Shown here: positions 20,440-29,682 of the stretch, one piece after another
Numbering within the stretch: the stretch's first letter is position 1
How the letters are laid out: every line of letters starts with the position of its first letter
NCBI RefSeq assembly: GCF_006494425.1
Contig: NZ_VHIV01000015.1
Coordinates: 1 to 48,263 of the forward strand
DNA: 48,263 bases
Direction: 5' to 3'
Source of the DNA: Bacillus dicomae
GTDB lineage: Bacteria; Bacillota; Bacilli; Bacillales; Bacillaceae_G
Notes under the pieces: model-generated
What the model was told of the DNA's origin: nothing
The model's input: the letters and a program-made list of their open reading frames with translations, nothing else
Databases searched by the model: none
Position numbers and translations under genes: made by a program

Positions 20440-23400
20440 ATGATAGGTTTATTAGAGCAATTTTATAAAAATGAAGAGATCCAATCAGTCATTAATGGAT
20501 TAGAAGATGGTTTAAAAGAGCAACTTGTATCAGGTATGGCAACCTCTTCTCGTTCGTTATTAATGGCGGCCTTATATAAAAAAACAAAAAAATCACAACT
20601 TATTGTGACGCATAATTTATATCAAGCACAAAAAGTACATGAAGATTTAGTAGCGTTACTTGGTGAAAAAGATGTATGGCTATATCCAGTAAATGAATTG
20701 ATAGCATCAGAACTTGGTGTTGCAAGCCCAGAATTGAAGGCGCAACGCATTGAAGTATTAAATCGTTTAGTAGCAGGAGAGCATGGGATTATTGTAGCGC
20801 CAGTTGCAGGACTACGTAGGTTTTTACCAATGAAAGAATTGTGGAAGCAAAGACAAATCGAAATCAGTCTAGGGCAAGAGATTGATTTAGATACATTCTT
20901 GCATACTTTACATCATATTGGATATGAGCGTAAGTCGATGGTAGAAGCTCCTGGTGAATTTAGTTTGCGCGGGGGAATATTAGATATTTATCCACTAACT
21001 GAAGAGTTACCATTTCGCATTGAATTTTTTGACACAGAAGTCGATTCTATTCGATTATTTGATGTGGATGAACAGCGCTCTCAAGATAAAAAAGAAAGTG
21101 TTAAATTTGGTCCGGCAACGGAGTTTTTATTTTCACAGGAAGAATTGAAATTGGGAATTAAGCATCTTGAAGAAGGCTTGACTAAGACGATGCAAAAACT
21201 TTCTGATGATAAGTTGAAGACTACAGTGCTTGAGACGGTAAGTCATGAAATTGAGATGTTAAAGAACGGGCAAAGTATAGAACAGATGTTTAAATATTTA
21301 TCTATTTTCTATAAAGAACCTGCTAGTCTGATAGATTATTTACCAGAAGATGGTGTTGTGATCTTAGATGAGATTTCCCGTATTCAAGAAACGGCATCAC
21401 ATCTTGAAACAGAAGAGGCGGAATGGTATATATCACTTCTTGGTGAGGGGACAATTATTCAAGATTTATCGTTCTCCCACTCGTTTGAGGAATTTCTTCA
21501 TCATAAAAAAAGAAGTTTTGTATATTTAACTTTATTCTTACGTCATATAGCACATACGCATCCGCAAAACATTGTGAATGTGACATGTAAAACAATGCAA
21601 GATTTCCACGGGCAAATGCAGTTGTTGAAAACTGAAATTGATAGATGGAACGAAGGGCATTTTACAACTGTTGTGCTCGGCACAGATGATGAACGTGTAA
21701 AAAAACTACAACATATTTTAAGTGATTATGATATTGAGGCAGATATTGTAGAGGGTACAGATATATTACTGCCTGGAAGGTTACAAATTGCTGTAGGTGA
21801 TTTACATGCAGGGTTTGAAATGCCGATGCAAAAGCTTGTTGTCATTACTGAAAAAGAGCTTTTTCATAAGAAAGTTAAAAAATCACAACGTAAGCAAAAG
21901 TTATCGAATGCTGAACGTATAAAAAGTTATTCGGAATTAAAAGTTGGAGATTATGTAGTTCATGTAAATCATGGTATAGGTAAATTCTTAGGCATTGAGA
22001 CATTAGAGATTAATGGTGTTCATAAAGATTATTTGAATATTAAATATCAAGGCAATGATAAGTTATACGTTCCAATTGAACAAATTGACCAAGTGCAAAA
22101 ATATGTAGGATCTGAAGGTAAGGATCCGAAAGTTTATAAATTAGGCGGAAATGATTGGAAGAAGGTCAAAACGAAAGTTGAAAAATCTGTACAAGATATT
22201 GCAGATGACCTAATTAAACTGTATGCTGAGCGCGAAGCTTCAAAGGGTTATGCATATACACCAGATACGGCAGAACAACAAGAATTTGAATCTTCTTTCC
22301 CATATCAAGAGACAGAGGATCAGTTACGTTCTATTGAAGAGATTAAAAAGGATATGGAACGCGGACGTCCGATGGATAGGCTTCTTTGTGGTGATGTAGG
22401 ATACGGAAAGACAGAAGTAGCTATTCGTGCGGCATTTAAGGCAATTATGGACGAAAAACAAGTTGCAATTTTAGTGCCGACAACAATCCTTGCACAACAA
22501 CACTATGAAACAATTCGAGAGCGTTTTCAAGATTATCCAATCAATATAGGGTTGTTAAGTAGATTCCGTACGAGAAAACAGCAAAATGAAACGATTAAAG
22601 GCTTAAAAGATGGCACGGTAGATATTGTAATCGGAACGCATCGTATTTTATCTAAAGATGTTACTTATAAAGATTTGGGACTTCTGATTATTGATGAAGA
22701 GCAAAGATTTGGTGTAACACATAAAGAAAAAATTAAACAATTGAAAGCAAATGTTGACGTATTAACATTAACGGCAACTCCAATTCCGCGTACACTTCAC
22801 ATGTCTATGCTTGGTGTGCGTGATTTATCTGTTATTGAGACGCCGCCAGAAAATCGTTTCCCAGTTCAAACGTATGTAGTAGAGTATAATCCAGCATTAA
22901 TGCGAGAAGCGATAGAACGAGAGCTTGCAAGAGGTGGGCAAGTTTACTTCCTATATAATCGTGTGGAGGATATTGAACGAAAAGCAGATGAAATTTCGAT
23001 GTTAGTTCCAGACGCACGTGTAACTTATGCACATGGGAAAATGAATGAAAGTGAATTAGAGTCTGTTATGCTATCGTTTTTAGAAGGGCAGCATGATGTT
23101 CTTGTAAGTACAACAATTATTGAGACAGGTGTAGATATTCCGAATGTAAATACGTTAATTGTATTTGATGCAGATCGTATGGGATTATCACAATTGTATC
23201 AGCTTCGTGGGCGTGTTGGGCGTTCTAATCGTGTTGCGTATGCATACTTTGCATACAAACGAGATAAAGTGTTATCAGAAGTTGCTGAGAAGCGTCTGCA
23301 AGCCATTAAAGAGTTCACAGAACTTGGATCTGGTTTCAAAATTGCGATGCGAGACTTATCAATTCGTGGTGCAGGTAACTTGTTGGGAGCCGAACAACAT

Positions 23401-23970
23401 GGATTTATTGATTCTGTCGGATTTGATCTATATTCTCAAATGTTAAAAGATGCAATTGAGCAGCGTAGAGGAACAGACGGAGTTGAAAATACAGTTAATG
23501 TTGAAATTGATTTAGAAGTAGATGCATATTTACCAGATGCTTATATTTCGGATAGTAAACAAAAAATTATGATGTATAAACAATTTAGAGGCGTTTCTGC
23601 GATTGAAGATATTGAAGAGTTGCAGGAAGAGATGATAGATAGATTTGGTGATTACCCGCAAGAAGTTGGTTACTTATTGCAAATTGCAAATATTAAAGTA
23701 TTGGCAATGAAAGAACAAATTGAATTAATTAAGCAAAATAAATTTGAAGTAACAATTCTGTTCTCAGAACAAGCGAGTCAAAATATTGATGGTGGAAAAT
23801 TATTCATGCTCGGAAATAGTTTTGGACGTATGATTGGTCTAGGAATGGAAGGATCACAATTGAAAATCGTTATGAAAACAAATGGTTTAGAGACATCGAA
23901 GTGGTTAACAATTGCTGAAAATTTATTAAAAGGTCTACCAGATGTAAAAAAAGAAGTCATAAATGCCTAA
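20440..23970 (+). CDS. mfd: Transcription-repair coupling factor
   Basis: ATG 20440 gives 1176 aa, the family length, with GAGAGGGG upstream; the frame is open to 20347 but that segment overlaps the fin terminator. Domains in order: UvrB-like D1-D3, a CarD-like RNA polymerase interaction domain (V-G-D-Y-V-V-H-V-N-H-G-I-G-K), RecG-like translocase with Walker A G-D-V-G-Y-G-K-T-E, D-E-E-Q-R-F-G and T-P-I-P-R-T-L, and the C-terminal TRCF domain. It displaces stalled RNA polymerase and recruits UvrA. Confidence 0.98.
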   Translation: MIGLLEQFYKNEEIQSVINGLEDGLKEQLVSGMATSSRSLLMAALYKKTKKSQLIVTHNLYQAQKVHEDLVALLGEKDVWLYPVNELIASELGVASPELKAQRIEVLNRLVAGEHGIIVAPVAGLRRFLPMKELWKQRQIEISLGQEIDLDTFLHTLHHIGYERKSMVEAPGEFSLRGGILDIYPLTEELPFRIEFFDTEVDSIRLFDVDEQRSQDKKESVKFGPATEFLFSQEELKLGIKHLEEGLTKTMQKLSDDKLKTTVLETVSHEIEMLKNGQSIEQMFKYLSIFYKEPASLIDYLPEDGVVILDEISRIQETASHLETEEAEWYISLLGEGTIIQDLSFSHSFEEFLHHKKRSFVYLTLFLRHIAHTHPQNIVNVTCKTMQDFHGQMQLLKTEIDRWNEGHFTTVVLGTDDERVKKLQHILSDYDIEADIVEGTDILLPGRLQIAVGDLHAGFEMPMQKLVVITEKELFHKKVKKSQRKQKLSNAERIKSYSELKVGDYVVHVNHGIGKFLGIETLEINGVHKDYLNIKYQGNDKLYVPIEQIDQVQKYVGSEGKDPKVYKLGGNDWKKVKTKVEKSVQDIADDLIKLYAEREASKGYAYTPDTAEQQEFESSFPYQETEDQLRSIEEIKKDMERGRPMDRLLCGDVGYGKTEVAIRAAFKAIMDEKQVAILVPTTILAQQHYETIRERFQDYPINIGLLSRFRTRKQQNETIKGLKDGTVDIVIGTHRILSKDVTYKDLGLLIIDEEQRFGVTHKEKIKQLKANVDVLTLTATPIPRTLHMSMLGVRDLSVIETPPENRFPVQTYVVEYNPALMREAIERELARGGQVYFLYNRVEDIERKADEISMLVPDARVTYAHGKMNESELESVMLSFLEGQHDVLVSTTIIETGVDIPNVNTLIVFDADRMGLSQLYQLRGRVGRSNRVAYAYFAYKRDKVLSEVAEKRLQAIKEFTELGSGFKIAMRDLSIRGAGNLLGAEQHGFIDSVGFDLYSQMLKDAIEQRRGTDGVENTVNVEIDLEVDAYLPDAYISDSKQKIMMYKQFRGVSAIEDIEELQEEMIDRFGDYPQEVGYLLQIANIKVLAMKEQIELIKQNKFEVTILFSEQASQNIDGGKLFMLGNSFGRMIGLGMEGSQLKIVMKTNGLETSKWLTIAENLLKGLPDVKKEVINA

Positions 23971-23997
23971 TATAAAATAAAAAATGCAATTCGGCGT

Positions 23998-24026
23998 GCA
24001 TAGAAGAACTAATGTGTAAAATACTA
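23998..24026 (+). promoter_or_regulatory. sigma-G promoter for spoVT
   Basis: GCATA (23998-24002), 17 bp, AATACTA (24020-24026; one mismatch from CATNNTA). spoVT is sigma-G dependent in B. subtilis. The leader would be about 70 bases. Confidence 0.72.
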
Positions 24027-24037
24027 TGTCTAACAGT

Positions 24038-24092
24038 TGGTGATTTTTACATGAACAGGTAAATTCACCACTTTCATCATCAGTAGAAAGTG
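24038..24092 (+). promoter_or_regulatory. Two competing hairpins in the spoVT leader
   Basis: Hairpin 1 pairs TGGTGA (24038-24043) with TCACCA (24065-24070), extended inward by A-T pairs. Hairpin 2 pairs CACTTTC (24069-24075) with GAAAGTG (24086-24092) and so covers the first bases of the ribosome site GTGAGG. They share two bases and cannot both fully form. No T run follows either, so neither is a terminator. Confidence 0.5.
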
Positions 24093-24105
24093 AGGCAGCA
24101 TTAGA

Positions 24106-24642
24106 ATGAAAGCAACTGGAATCGTACGTCGAATTGATGATTTAGGTAGGGTAGTAATCCCAAAGGAAATTCGTAGAACTTTACGTATTCGAGAAGGGGA
24201 CCCATTGGAAATATTTGTTGATCGCGATGGAGAAGTAATTTTAAAGAAATATTCTCCAATTAGCGAACTAGGCGATTTTGCAAAAGAATATGCAGAAGCT
24301 TTATATGATAGCTTAGGACATAATGTGCTTGTATGCGATCGAGATTCTATTATCGCGGTATCAGGCGTATCAAAAAAAGAATACTTAAATAAAAGCGTTG
24401 GCGATCTAATTGAAAAAACGATGGAAGAAAGAAAGTCTGTTATTATGACGGACGAAAGTGATATTTCCATTATTGATGGTGTAACAGAAAAGGTTCATTC
24501 TTATACAGTTGGACCGATTGTTGCAAATGGAGACCCAATTGGAGCTGTTATTATTTTTTCAAAGGAAGCGATTATAAGCGAAATAGAGCACAAAGCGGTC
24601 AATACTGCTGCCAGTTTCTTAGCGAAACAAATGGAACAGTAA
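24106..24642 (+). CDS. spoVT: Stage V sporulation regulator SpoVT
   Basis: 178 aa, same length as B. subtilis SpoVT. Residues 1-50 are an AbrB-type swapped-hairpin domain (M-K-A-T-G-I-V-R-R-I-D-D-L-G-R-V-V-I-P), and the rest is a GAF-like domain. SpoVT tunes about half of the sigma-G regulon in the forespore and influences coat and germination. GTGAGG is 10 bases upstream, partly inside a hairpin. Its DNA-binding domain is nearly the same as that of AbrB, encoded 17 kb away. Confidence 0.97.
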   Translation: MKATGIVRRIDDLGRVVIPKEIRRTLRIREGDPLEIFVDRDGEVILKKYSPISELGDFAKEYAEALYDSLGHNVLVCDRDSIIAVSGVSKKEYLNKSVGDLIEKTMEERKSVIMTDESDISIIDGVTEKVHSYTVGPIVANGDPIGAVIIFSKEAIISEIEHKAVNTAASFLAKQMEQ

Positions 24643-24732
24643 AGTTGTATAATTTTAGAAGTAGCAATCTTTCCTAATTATGATATTTCTTCGTGAGAAA
24701 TCAATTATTTGGAGATATATGTATATTGAATG

Positions 24733-24758
24733 AAGGTAGCGCTTTGCTACCTTTTTTC
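24733..24758 (+). terminator. Terminator after spoVT
   Basis: AAGGTAGC pairs with GCTACCTT, followed by TTTT. Confidence 0.85.
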
Positions 24759-24856
24759 GTTGCACGAACGTATTATTACTCGTGTAGGTAAGGAAGTTTG
24801 TCCTTTTCTTTATGATATAATACGAGGGGTGAGAATAGAAAAAGGAGTTTTCTTGT

Positions 24857-26458
24857 ATGGAATCGAAGAAGTATCAAGCCTTTTGGCGTGGGGCTATTAT
24901 ATTAACAATCGCAAGTTTTATTACGAAGGTATTAAGCGCTTTTTACCGTATTCCATATCAAAATATAGCGGGTGATATTGGTTTTTATATTTACCAACAA
25001 ATTTATCCGTTTTATGGATTTTGTTTAATTTTAGCTACTTATGGATTCCCCATTATAATTTCAAAAATGGTTGCGGAACGATTAGAGCGAGGGAAACAAC
25101 AAGAAGCAGAAGAAATTATTTGTATATCTTTTTGGTTTTTATTAGGAATTGGTTTCATAGGCTTTTTTGCATTGTTCTTTGGTGCTGAAGCAATTGCAAT
25201 AGCCATGGGCGATATACATTTAGATAAGTTATTACGTGTTATTTCCTTTTCATTCATATTGATGCCGTTTTTATCTGTAGCAAGAGGATATTTCCAGGGG
25301 TTCAATAATATGATGCCAACAGCTGTTTCGCAAGTGATAGAACAAACGATTCGTGTTTCTATTATTGTATTTTTGTCTCTATTCTTAATTGCTCACGGAT
25401 TTGATTTATATACAGTCGGTGCAGGTGCTATGTTAGGTTCAATCGCAGGTGGACTGATTGGGATTATCGTACTTGTACTTTATATGCGTCATGACTTTCG
25501 TTCTATATTTTTCAAAAGTGTAAAGAGAATTAAGGGGAAAAAGAGAATCATTAAAATTCTGTTTTGGCAGGGATTAGCGATTTGTGTTAGTAATTTAGTG
25601 CTTATTTTTATACAAATGGCTGATTCTGTTTCCTTTTATTCTTTACTTATTGGGGCAGGAGAGCAAGCTGAAAGTGCAAAGGTATTAAAAGGTGTTTATG
25701 ACAGAAGTATCCCGCTTATGCAATTAGGGACTGTTGTGACAACCTCTTTCTCGTTGTCGCTTATTCCAATTATTACAGCGGCGAAGGAAAGAGGAGATAT
25801 TTCCTTTATTCGAGAAAAGGTAAAGTTAGCAATGAAAATAACATTTGTTATTGGATTTGCAGCGGCCATTGGATTAACTTGTATTATTCAGCCTACGAAT
25901 ATTATGTTGTTTGAAAATAGTGATGGGTCAGATGTTTTATCCATTTTATCCTTATCTATTTTATTTAGTTCATTGTCGATTACAACTGCTTCTATTTTGC
26001 AAGGGTTAGGACAAACATTAAAACCAGCAATATTCGTTATATTTGGGGGTTGTTTAAAGTTAGCTTTAAATTATATGTTAATGCCGTATTTTGGCGTGAA
26101 GGGAGCTGCAATTGCAACCTTAGTTGCGTTAATTGTAATTTCTGTACTAAATAGTGTATTACTTATGCGAGCTGTATCCGAATCGCTTATCGACAAACGG
26201 AATATGTTAAGTGTAATTATTAGTGGTATTGGTATGGGATTTGTATTAATAATGTTTATGCGTGTATTGCAAATGTCTGGATTAGTAATTGATATGGAAC
26301 ATAGAGGAATTGCAACATTGGAGGCATTGTTAGGTGTAGCTATCGGTGGATTAGCATATATGTTTTTAATTTTAAAATTACGTGTGTTTACAAAAGCAGA
26401 AATAGGAACCGTGATGAAAAAAGAGAAAAAAGAAGGTTCATTGAAGAAGAGTGGATAG
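24857..26458 (+). CDS. yabM: MOP-superfamily polysaccharide flippase-like membrane protein (YabM/SpoVB family)
   Basis: 533 aa, strongly hydrophobic throughout, with about 14 predicted membrane helices, the layout of SpoVB/MurJ-type lipid flippases. The N-terminus A-S-F-I-T-K-V-L-S-A-F-Y-R-I-P-Y-Q is the SpoVB/YabM signature. The substrate is probably a lipid-linked cell-envelope precursor, but which one cannot be told. AAAGGAG precedes the ATG. mazG begins 12 bp after the stop, starting an operon that runs to divIC. Confidence 0.85.
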   Translation: MESKKYQAFWRGAIILTIASFITKVLSAFYRIPYQNIAGDIGFYIYQQIYPFYGFCLILATYGFPIIISKMVAERLERGKQQEAEEIICISFWFLLGIGFIGFFALFFGAEAIAIAMGDIHLDKLLRVISFSFILMPFLSVARGYFQGFNNMMPTAVSQVIEQTIRVSIIVFLSLFLIAHGFDLYTVGAGAMLGSIAGGLIGIIVLVLYMRHDFRSIFFKSVKRIKGKKRIIKILFWQGLAICVSNLVLIFIQMADSVSFYSLLIGAGEQAESAKVLKGVYDRSIPLMQLGTVVTTSFSLSLIPIITAAKERGDISFIREKVKLAMKITFVIGFAAAIGLTCIIQPTNIMLFENSDGSDVLSILSLSILFSSLSITTASILQGLGQTLKPAIFVIFGGCLKLALNYMLMPYFGVKGAAIATLVALIVISVLNSVLLMRAVSESLIDKRNMLSVIISGIGMGFVLIMFMRVLQMSGLVIDMEHRGIATLEALLGVAIGGLAYMFLILKLRVFTKAEIGTVMKKEKKEGSLKKSG

Positions 26459-26470
26459 AGGTGGCAGGTT

Positions 26471-27931
26471 GTGAGTGGAATCATTACTATTTTAGGATTA
26501 GGTGCTGGTGAATTAGACCAGTTAACGATGGGTGTATATCGAAAAATAAAAGAAGCAGATCACATGTTTGTTAGAACGAAGGAACATCCAGTTATAGAAG
26601 AGTTGGAGAAAGAAGATATACAATATACAGCCTTTGATAGCGTATATGAAGCACATGATACATTTGAAATTGTATATGAAACAATTGCGAATACGTTGCT
26701 AGAACAAGCTAAAGGCGCAGAAATTATCTATGCCGTTCCAGGGCATCCGCTTGTAGCGGAAAGAACGGTTCAGCTACTGTTAGAAAAAGGTGAAGTAGCG
26801 AATGTTGAAGTGCGCATTGAAGGTGGACAAAGTTTCCTTGATCCGATGTTTGCGAGTCTAAAGATTGATCCGATTGAAGGATTCCAATTAATTGACGCCA
26901 CATCATTTGAAAGAGGACAATTAGAATTACGCCAACATTTAATCTTTTGCCAAGTATATGACGCATTCGTTGCATCTGATGTGAAATTAACATTAATGGA
27001 GATATTGCCAGATGATTATGAAGTGTATATCGTAACAGCTGCAGGGACTTCATTTGAACAAGTTAAAAAGGTGCCGTTGTACATGTTAGATCATGAAACG
27101 GAGCTAAATAATTTAACGAGTGTATATGTACCACCGGTTCAGGAACGTGCGTCCTTGTATCAACAGTTTGATGTGCTTAGAGAAATTATTGCAGAACTTC
27201 GTGGACCGAATGGTTGTCCGTGGGATAAAAAGCAAACACATCAGTCTTTAAAGAAGTATTTAATTGAGGAAGCTTATGAAGTGTTGGAAGCAATTGATGA
27301 AGAGGATGATGATCACTTAGTAGAAGAATTGGGTGATATATTATTACAAGTTATGTTGCACGCCCAAATCGGAGAGGACGAAGGTTGGTTCTCTGTAGAT
27401 GATATTATTCGAACTTTATCTGAGAAGATGGTTCGTCGCCATCCGCATGTATTCGGGAATACGGATGTAAATAATGCCGATGAAGTACTTGCTAATTGGG
27501 AAGAAATTAAAAAACAAGAAAAAGGATTCGTGAAAGAATCTGTTTTAAATGGAGTTCCAAAAAGTTTGCCGCAGTTACTACGCGCTTATGAAATCCAGAA
27601 AAAAGCTGGCAAGGTTGGTTTTGATTGGGTTGATGTACAACCGATGATAGAGAAAGCTTTAGAAGAATGGCAAGAGTTCCAACAAGAAGTTACAAACATG
27701 GATGAGGCGAAGATGTTAAGTGAATTTGGTGATTTACTATTTGCATTTGTTAATATAGCTCGTCATTATAAAATAGATCCAGAAGAAGCGTTACGTTCAA
27801 CGAATGAGAAATTCATCGGTCGTTTTTTATACATGGAAGCAAAGGTAGCTGAAATGAATAAAGAGATGCAAGATTTATCATTGGAGCAGTTAGATATTTT
27901 ATGGGAAGAGGCAAAACAAACAGAGCGTTAA
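26471..27931 (+). CDS. mazG: Fused tetrapyrrole-methylase / MazG nucleoside triphosphate pyrophosphohydrolase (YabN)
   Basis: GTG 26471 (486 aa) with AGAGGTGG upstream. Residues 1-220 are a tetrapyrrole-methylase fold (I-L-G-L-G-A-G-E-L-D, V-P-G-H-P-L); residues 230-486 contain two MazG repeats with G-C-P-W-D, E-E-A-Y-E and E-E-L-G-D metal ligands. The fusion is standard in Bacillus. MazG hydrolyses non-canonical NTPs; what the methylase half does is unknown. It is in an operon with yabM and rqcP. Confidence 0.93.
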   Translation: MSGIITILGLGAGELDQLTMGVYRKIKEADHMFVRTKEHPVIEELEKEDIQYTAFDSVYEAHDTFEIVYETIANTLLEQAKGAEIIYAVPGHPLVAERTVQLLLEKGEVANVEVRIEGGQSFLDPMFASLKIDPIEGFQLIDATSFERGQLELRQHLIFCQVYDAFVASDVKLTLMEILPDDYEVYIVTAAGTSFEQVKKVPLYMLDHETELNNLTSVYVPPVQERASLYQQFDVLREIIAELRGPNGCPWDKKQTHQSLKKYLIEEAYEVLEAIDEEDDDHLVEELGDILLQVMLHAQIGEDEGWFSVDDIIRTLSEKMVRRHPHVFGNTDVNNADEVLANWEEIKKQEKGFVKESVLNGVPKSLPQLLRAYEIQKKAGKVGFDWVDVQPMIEKALEEWQEFQQEVTNMDEAKMLSEFGDLLFAFVNIARHYKIDPEEALRSTNEKFIGRFLYMEAKVAEMNKEMQDLSLEQLDILWEEAKQTER

Positions 27932-27946
27932 TAAGGGGGATTTAAT

Positions 27947-28222
27947 ATGCGTCTAGATAAGTTTTTAAAAGTATCACGTTTAATTAAAAGAAGAACATTA
28001 GCAAAAGAAGTAGCTGACCAAGGAAGAATATCTATTAATGGTCAAGTAGCAAAAGCGAGTTCAGACGTGAAGGTGGCGGATGAATTAACAATTCGTTTCG
28101 GTCAAAAAATAGTAACTGTAAAAATAAACGAATTGAAAGAGACGACTAAAAAAGAAGATGCAGCAAATATGTATAGCTTAGTTCGCGAAGAAAAAGTGAA
28201 GGCTGAAGAAGGCTTGTTCTAA
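27947..28222 (+). CDS. rqcP: RqcP (YabO), S4-domain ribosome quality control factor
   Basis: 91-aa S4 RNA-binding protein ([20 protein letters not shown]). The family (formerly Hsp15-like YabO) works with RqcH to add Ala tails to nascent chains on obstructed 50S subunits. AAGGGGG lies upstream of the ATG, 15 bp after mazG. Confidence 0.92.
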   Translation: MRLDKFLKVSRLIKRRTLAKEVADQGRISINGQVAKASSDVKVADELTIRFGQKIVTVKINELKETTKKEDAANMYSLVREEKVKAEEGLF

Positions 28223-28237
28223 AATCAATTATCCTTT

Positions 28238-28245
28238 CATACATT
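28238..28245 (+). promoter_or_regulatory. sigma-E -10 element before yabP
   Basis: CATACATT is a perfect match to the sigma-E -10 CATACANT; the -35 region (TTCTAAA near 28217) is weak. yabP is sigma-E controlled in B. subtilis. The element is also the left arm of an inverted repeat ending at 28269. Confidence 0.6.
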
Positions 28246-28280
28246 ACTATTAGCTAGTATAAATGTATGGGGGGATTTAC

Positions 28281-28589
28281 GTGAATAATGGTTACTCACC
28301 TATGTCTTCTAATCAACAAAATGTTTCTGTAGAGCATGATATTATTATGCGTGGCAGGCGTGTAATTGATATTACCGGTGTAAAGCAGGTAGAGAGTTTT
28401 GATAGCGAAGAATTTTTACTTGAGACCGTAATGGGTTTTTTGACAATTCGTGGTCAAAATTTGCAAATGAAGAACTTAGATGTAGAAAAAGGCGTTGTAT
28501 CAATTAAAGGAAAAGTTCATGAGATGCTGTATATTGATGAGAATCAAGGGGAGAAAACTAAAGGTTTCTTTAGTAAGTTGTTTAAATGA
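28281..28589 (+). CDS. yabP: YabP, sporulation protein
   Basis: GTG 28281 with GGGGGGA 6 bases upstream gives 102 aa; ATG 28263 in frame lies before the ribosome site. The core E-F-L-L-E-T-V-M-G and I-R-G-Q-N-L-Q-M-K-N-L-D-V identifies YabP, a YqfC/YabP-family protein needed for sporulation in the mother cell. The C-terminus G-F-F-S-K-L-F-K is conserved. Biochemistry unknown. It overlaps yabQ by ATGA. Confidence 0.95.
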   Translation: MNNGYSPMSSNQQNVSVEHDIIMRGRRVIDITGVKQVESFDSEEFLLETVMGFLTIRGQNLQMKNLDVEKGVVSIKGKVHEMLYIDENQGEKTKGFFSKLFK

Positions 28590-29239
28590 GTCTAACAATT
28601 CAGTTGTATACGATGCTCTCAATGATCGGAATGGGTGCTTGGATTGGAGCGTCTTTAGATACATACCAACGATTTTTAAAGCGTCAGGAACGTAAACGTT
28701 GGCTTGTATTTATACATGATATACTATTTTGGATTGTCCAAGCATTATTCGTTTTTTATGTATTGCTTCTTGTAAATGAAGCTGAACTACGTATATATGT
28801 ATTTTTGGCATTATTATGTGGTTTTGCGGCATATCAAAGCTTATTGAAAGCAATGTACATGAGATTGTTAAATTTTCTCATCTATATTTTTGTGCAAACA
28901 ACACACTTTTTTGTTCAAATTATACAGCTACTGATGATAAAACCTGTTATTATTATAGCGCAGCTATTTATTGCATTTATATTATTCTTATTTCGTATAC
29001 TGCTTTCAATTGGACATGTGTTATGGAAAATGGTGATTTGGATATTACTTTTCATATGGAAAGTTTTTTTCTGGCCTGTTCGATTTATTGCTTCGCTCAT
29101 ATGGAAACTTCTCCCTAATCGTGTTAAACTTTTTATAATGAAACATGTAGGGTTCCTGCAATATATAGCAAAATTGAAGGGACATATCTTCCAAGTATGG
29201 GAGCGTATAAAAAAGAAGTTAGGGGGACCTCGGAAATGA
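28586..29239 (+). CDS. yabQ: YabQ, sporulation membrane protein
   Basis: 217 aa. The N-terminal L-T-I-Q-L-Y-T-M-L-S-M-I-G-M-G region and the following three to five hydrophobic helices fit the YabQ family of mother-cell membrane proteins required for cortex formation. The C-terminus is basic and would face the cytoplasm. It overlaps both yabP and divIC by four bases, so yabP-yabQ-divIC look translationally coupled even though divIC acts in growth. Confidence 0.92.
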   Translation: MSLTIQLYTMLSMIGMGAWIGASLDTYQRFLKRQERKRWLVFIHDILFWIVQALFVFYVLLLVNEAELRIYVFLALLCGFAAYQSLLKAMYMRLLNFLIYIFVQTTHFFVQIIQLLMIKPVIIIAQLFIAFILFLFRILLSIGHVLWKMVIWILLFIWKVFFWPVRFIASLIWKLLPNRVKLFIMKHVGFLQYIAKLKGHIFQVWERIKKKLGGPRK

Positions 29240-29595
29240 GGGAACTGAGACAAAGAACAATCGAAAAACAGAGTCCAAATCCTGTTAAAGAGCATATAAT
29301 ACAAACGGATGAGAACAGGAAGCGACTTTATCGCCGTTTAGCGGTTTTTCTTGTCTTTGCTTTTACAATTATTGCGAGTATTAGTGTAACGTTTTATCAA
29401 CAAAACAGTTCCATTAAAGCAAAAGAAGCAAAGGTTAAGGACATGAAAAAAGAACTGGATTCATTAACGAATAAAGAAAAGAGTCTAAAAGACGAAGTTC
29501 AAAAGTTAAATGATGAAGAGTACGTATTAAAGATTGCTAGAAGGGATTATTTCTTCTCTGGAAAAGGGGAGATAATTTTTCCTGTTTCTAAGTAG
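29236..29595 (+). CDS. divIC: Cell division protein DivIC
   Basis: ATG 29236 with AGGGGG 9 bases upstream gives 119 aa; the open frame back to 29197 lies inside yabQ. A basic cytoplasmic N-terminus, one membrane helix (about 34-54) and an extracellular coiled coil (about 60-100) match FtsB/DivIC. DivIC forms the FtsL-DivIB-DivIC complex that activates septal peptidoglycan synthesis. As in B. subtilis it lies behind yabP-yabQ. Confidence 0.94.
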   Translation: MRELRQRTIEKQSPNPVKEHIIQTDENRKRLYRRLAVFLVFAFTIIASISVTFYQQNSSIKAKEAKVKDMKKELDSLTNKEKSLKDEVQKLNDEEYVLKIARRDYFFSGKGEIIFPVSK

Positions 29596-29606
29596 AGTAT
29601 GTCTTA

Positions 29607-29636
29607 TTGACACTATATTTTAGGATTATATATAAT
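29607..29636 (+). promoter_or_regulatory. Consensus sigma-A promoter for yabR
   Basis: TTGACA, 18 bp, TATAAT: both hexamers match the consensus fully. Start near 29643, leader about 40 bases. Confidence 0.9.
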
Positions 29637-29682
29637 AAAGTAAAATTTGACTTTTTAACCACTAAGGAGGAGCATTTTTTTT

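Noticed and set aside
24730-24975. 81-aa ORF before yabM
   Set aside because: It is made of the spoVT terminator and the out-of-frame start of yabM, with no ribosome site.
28816-29118. 100-aa ORF within yabQ in another frame
   Set aside because: Shadow of the membrane-protein coding sequence, no ribosome site, no recognisable domain.
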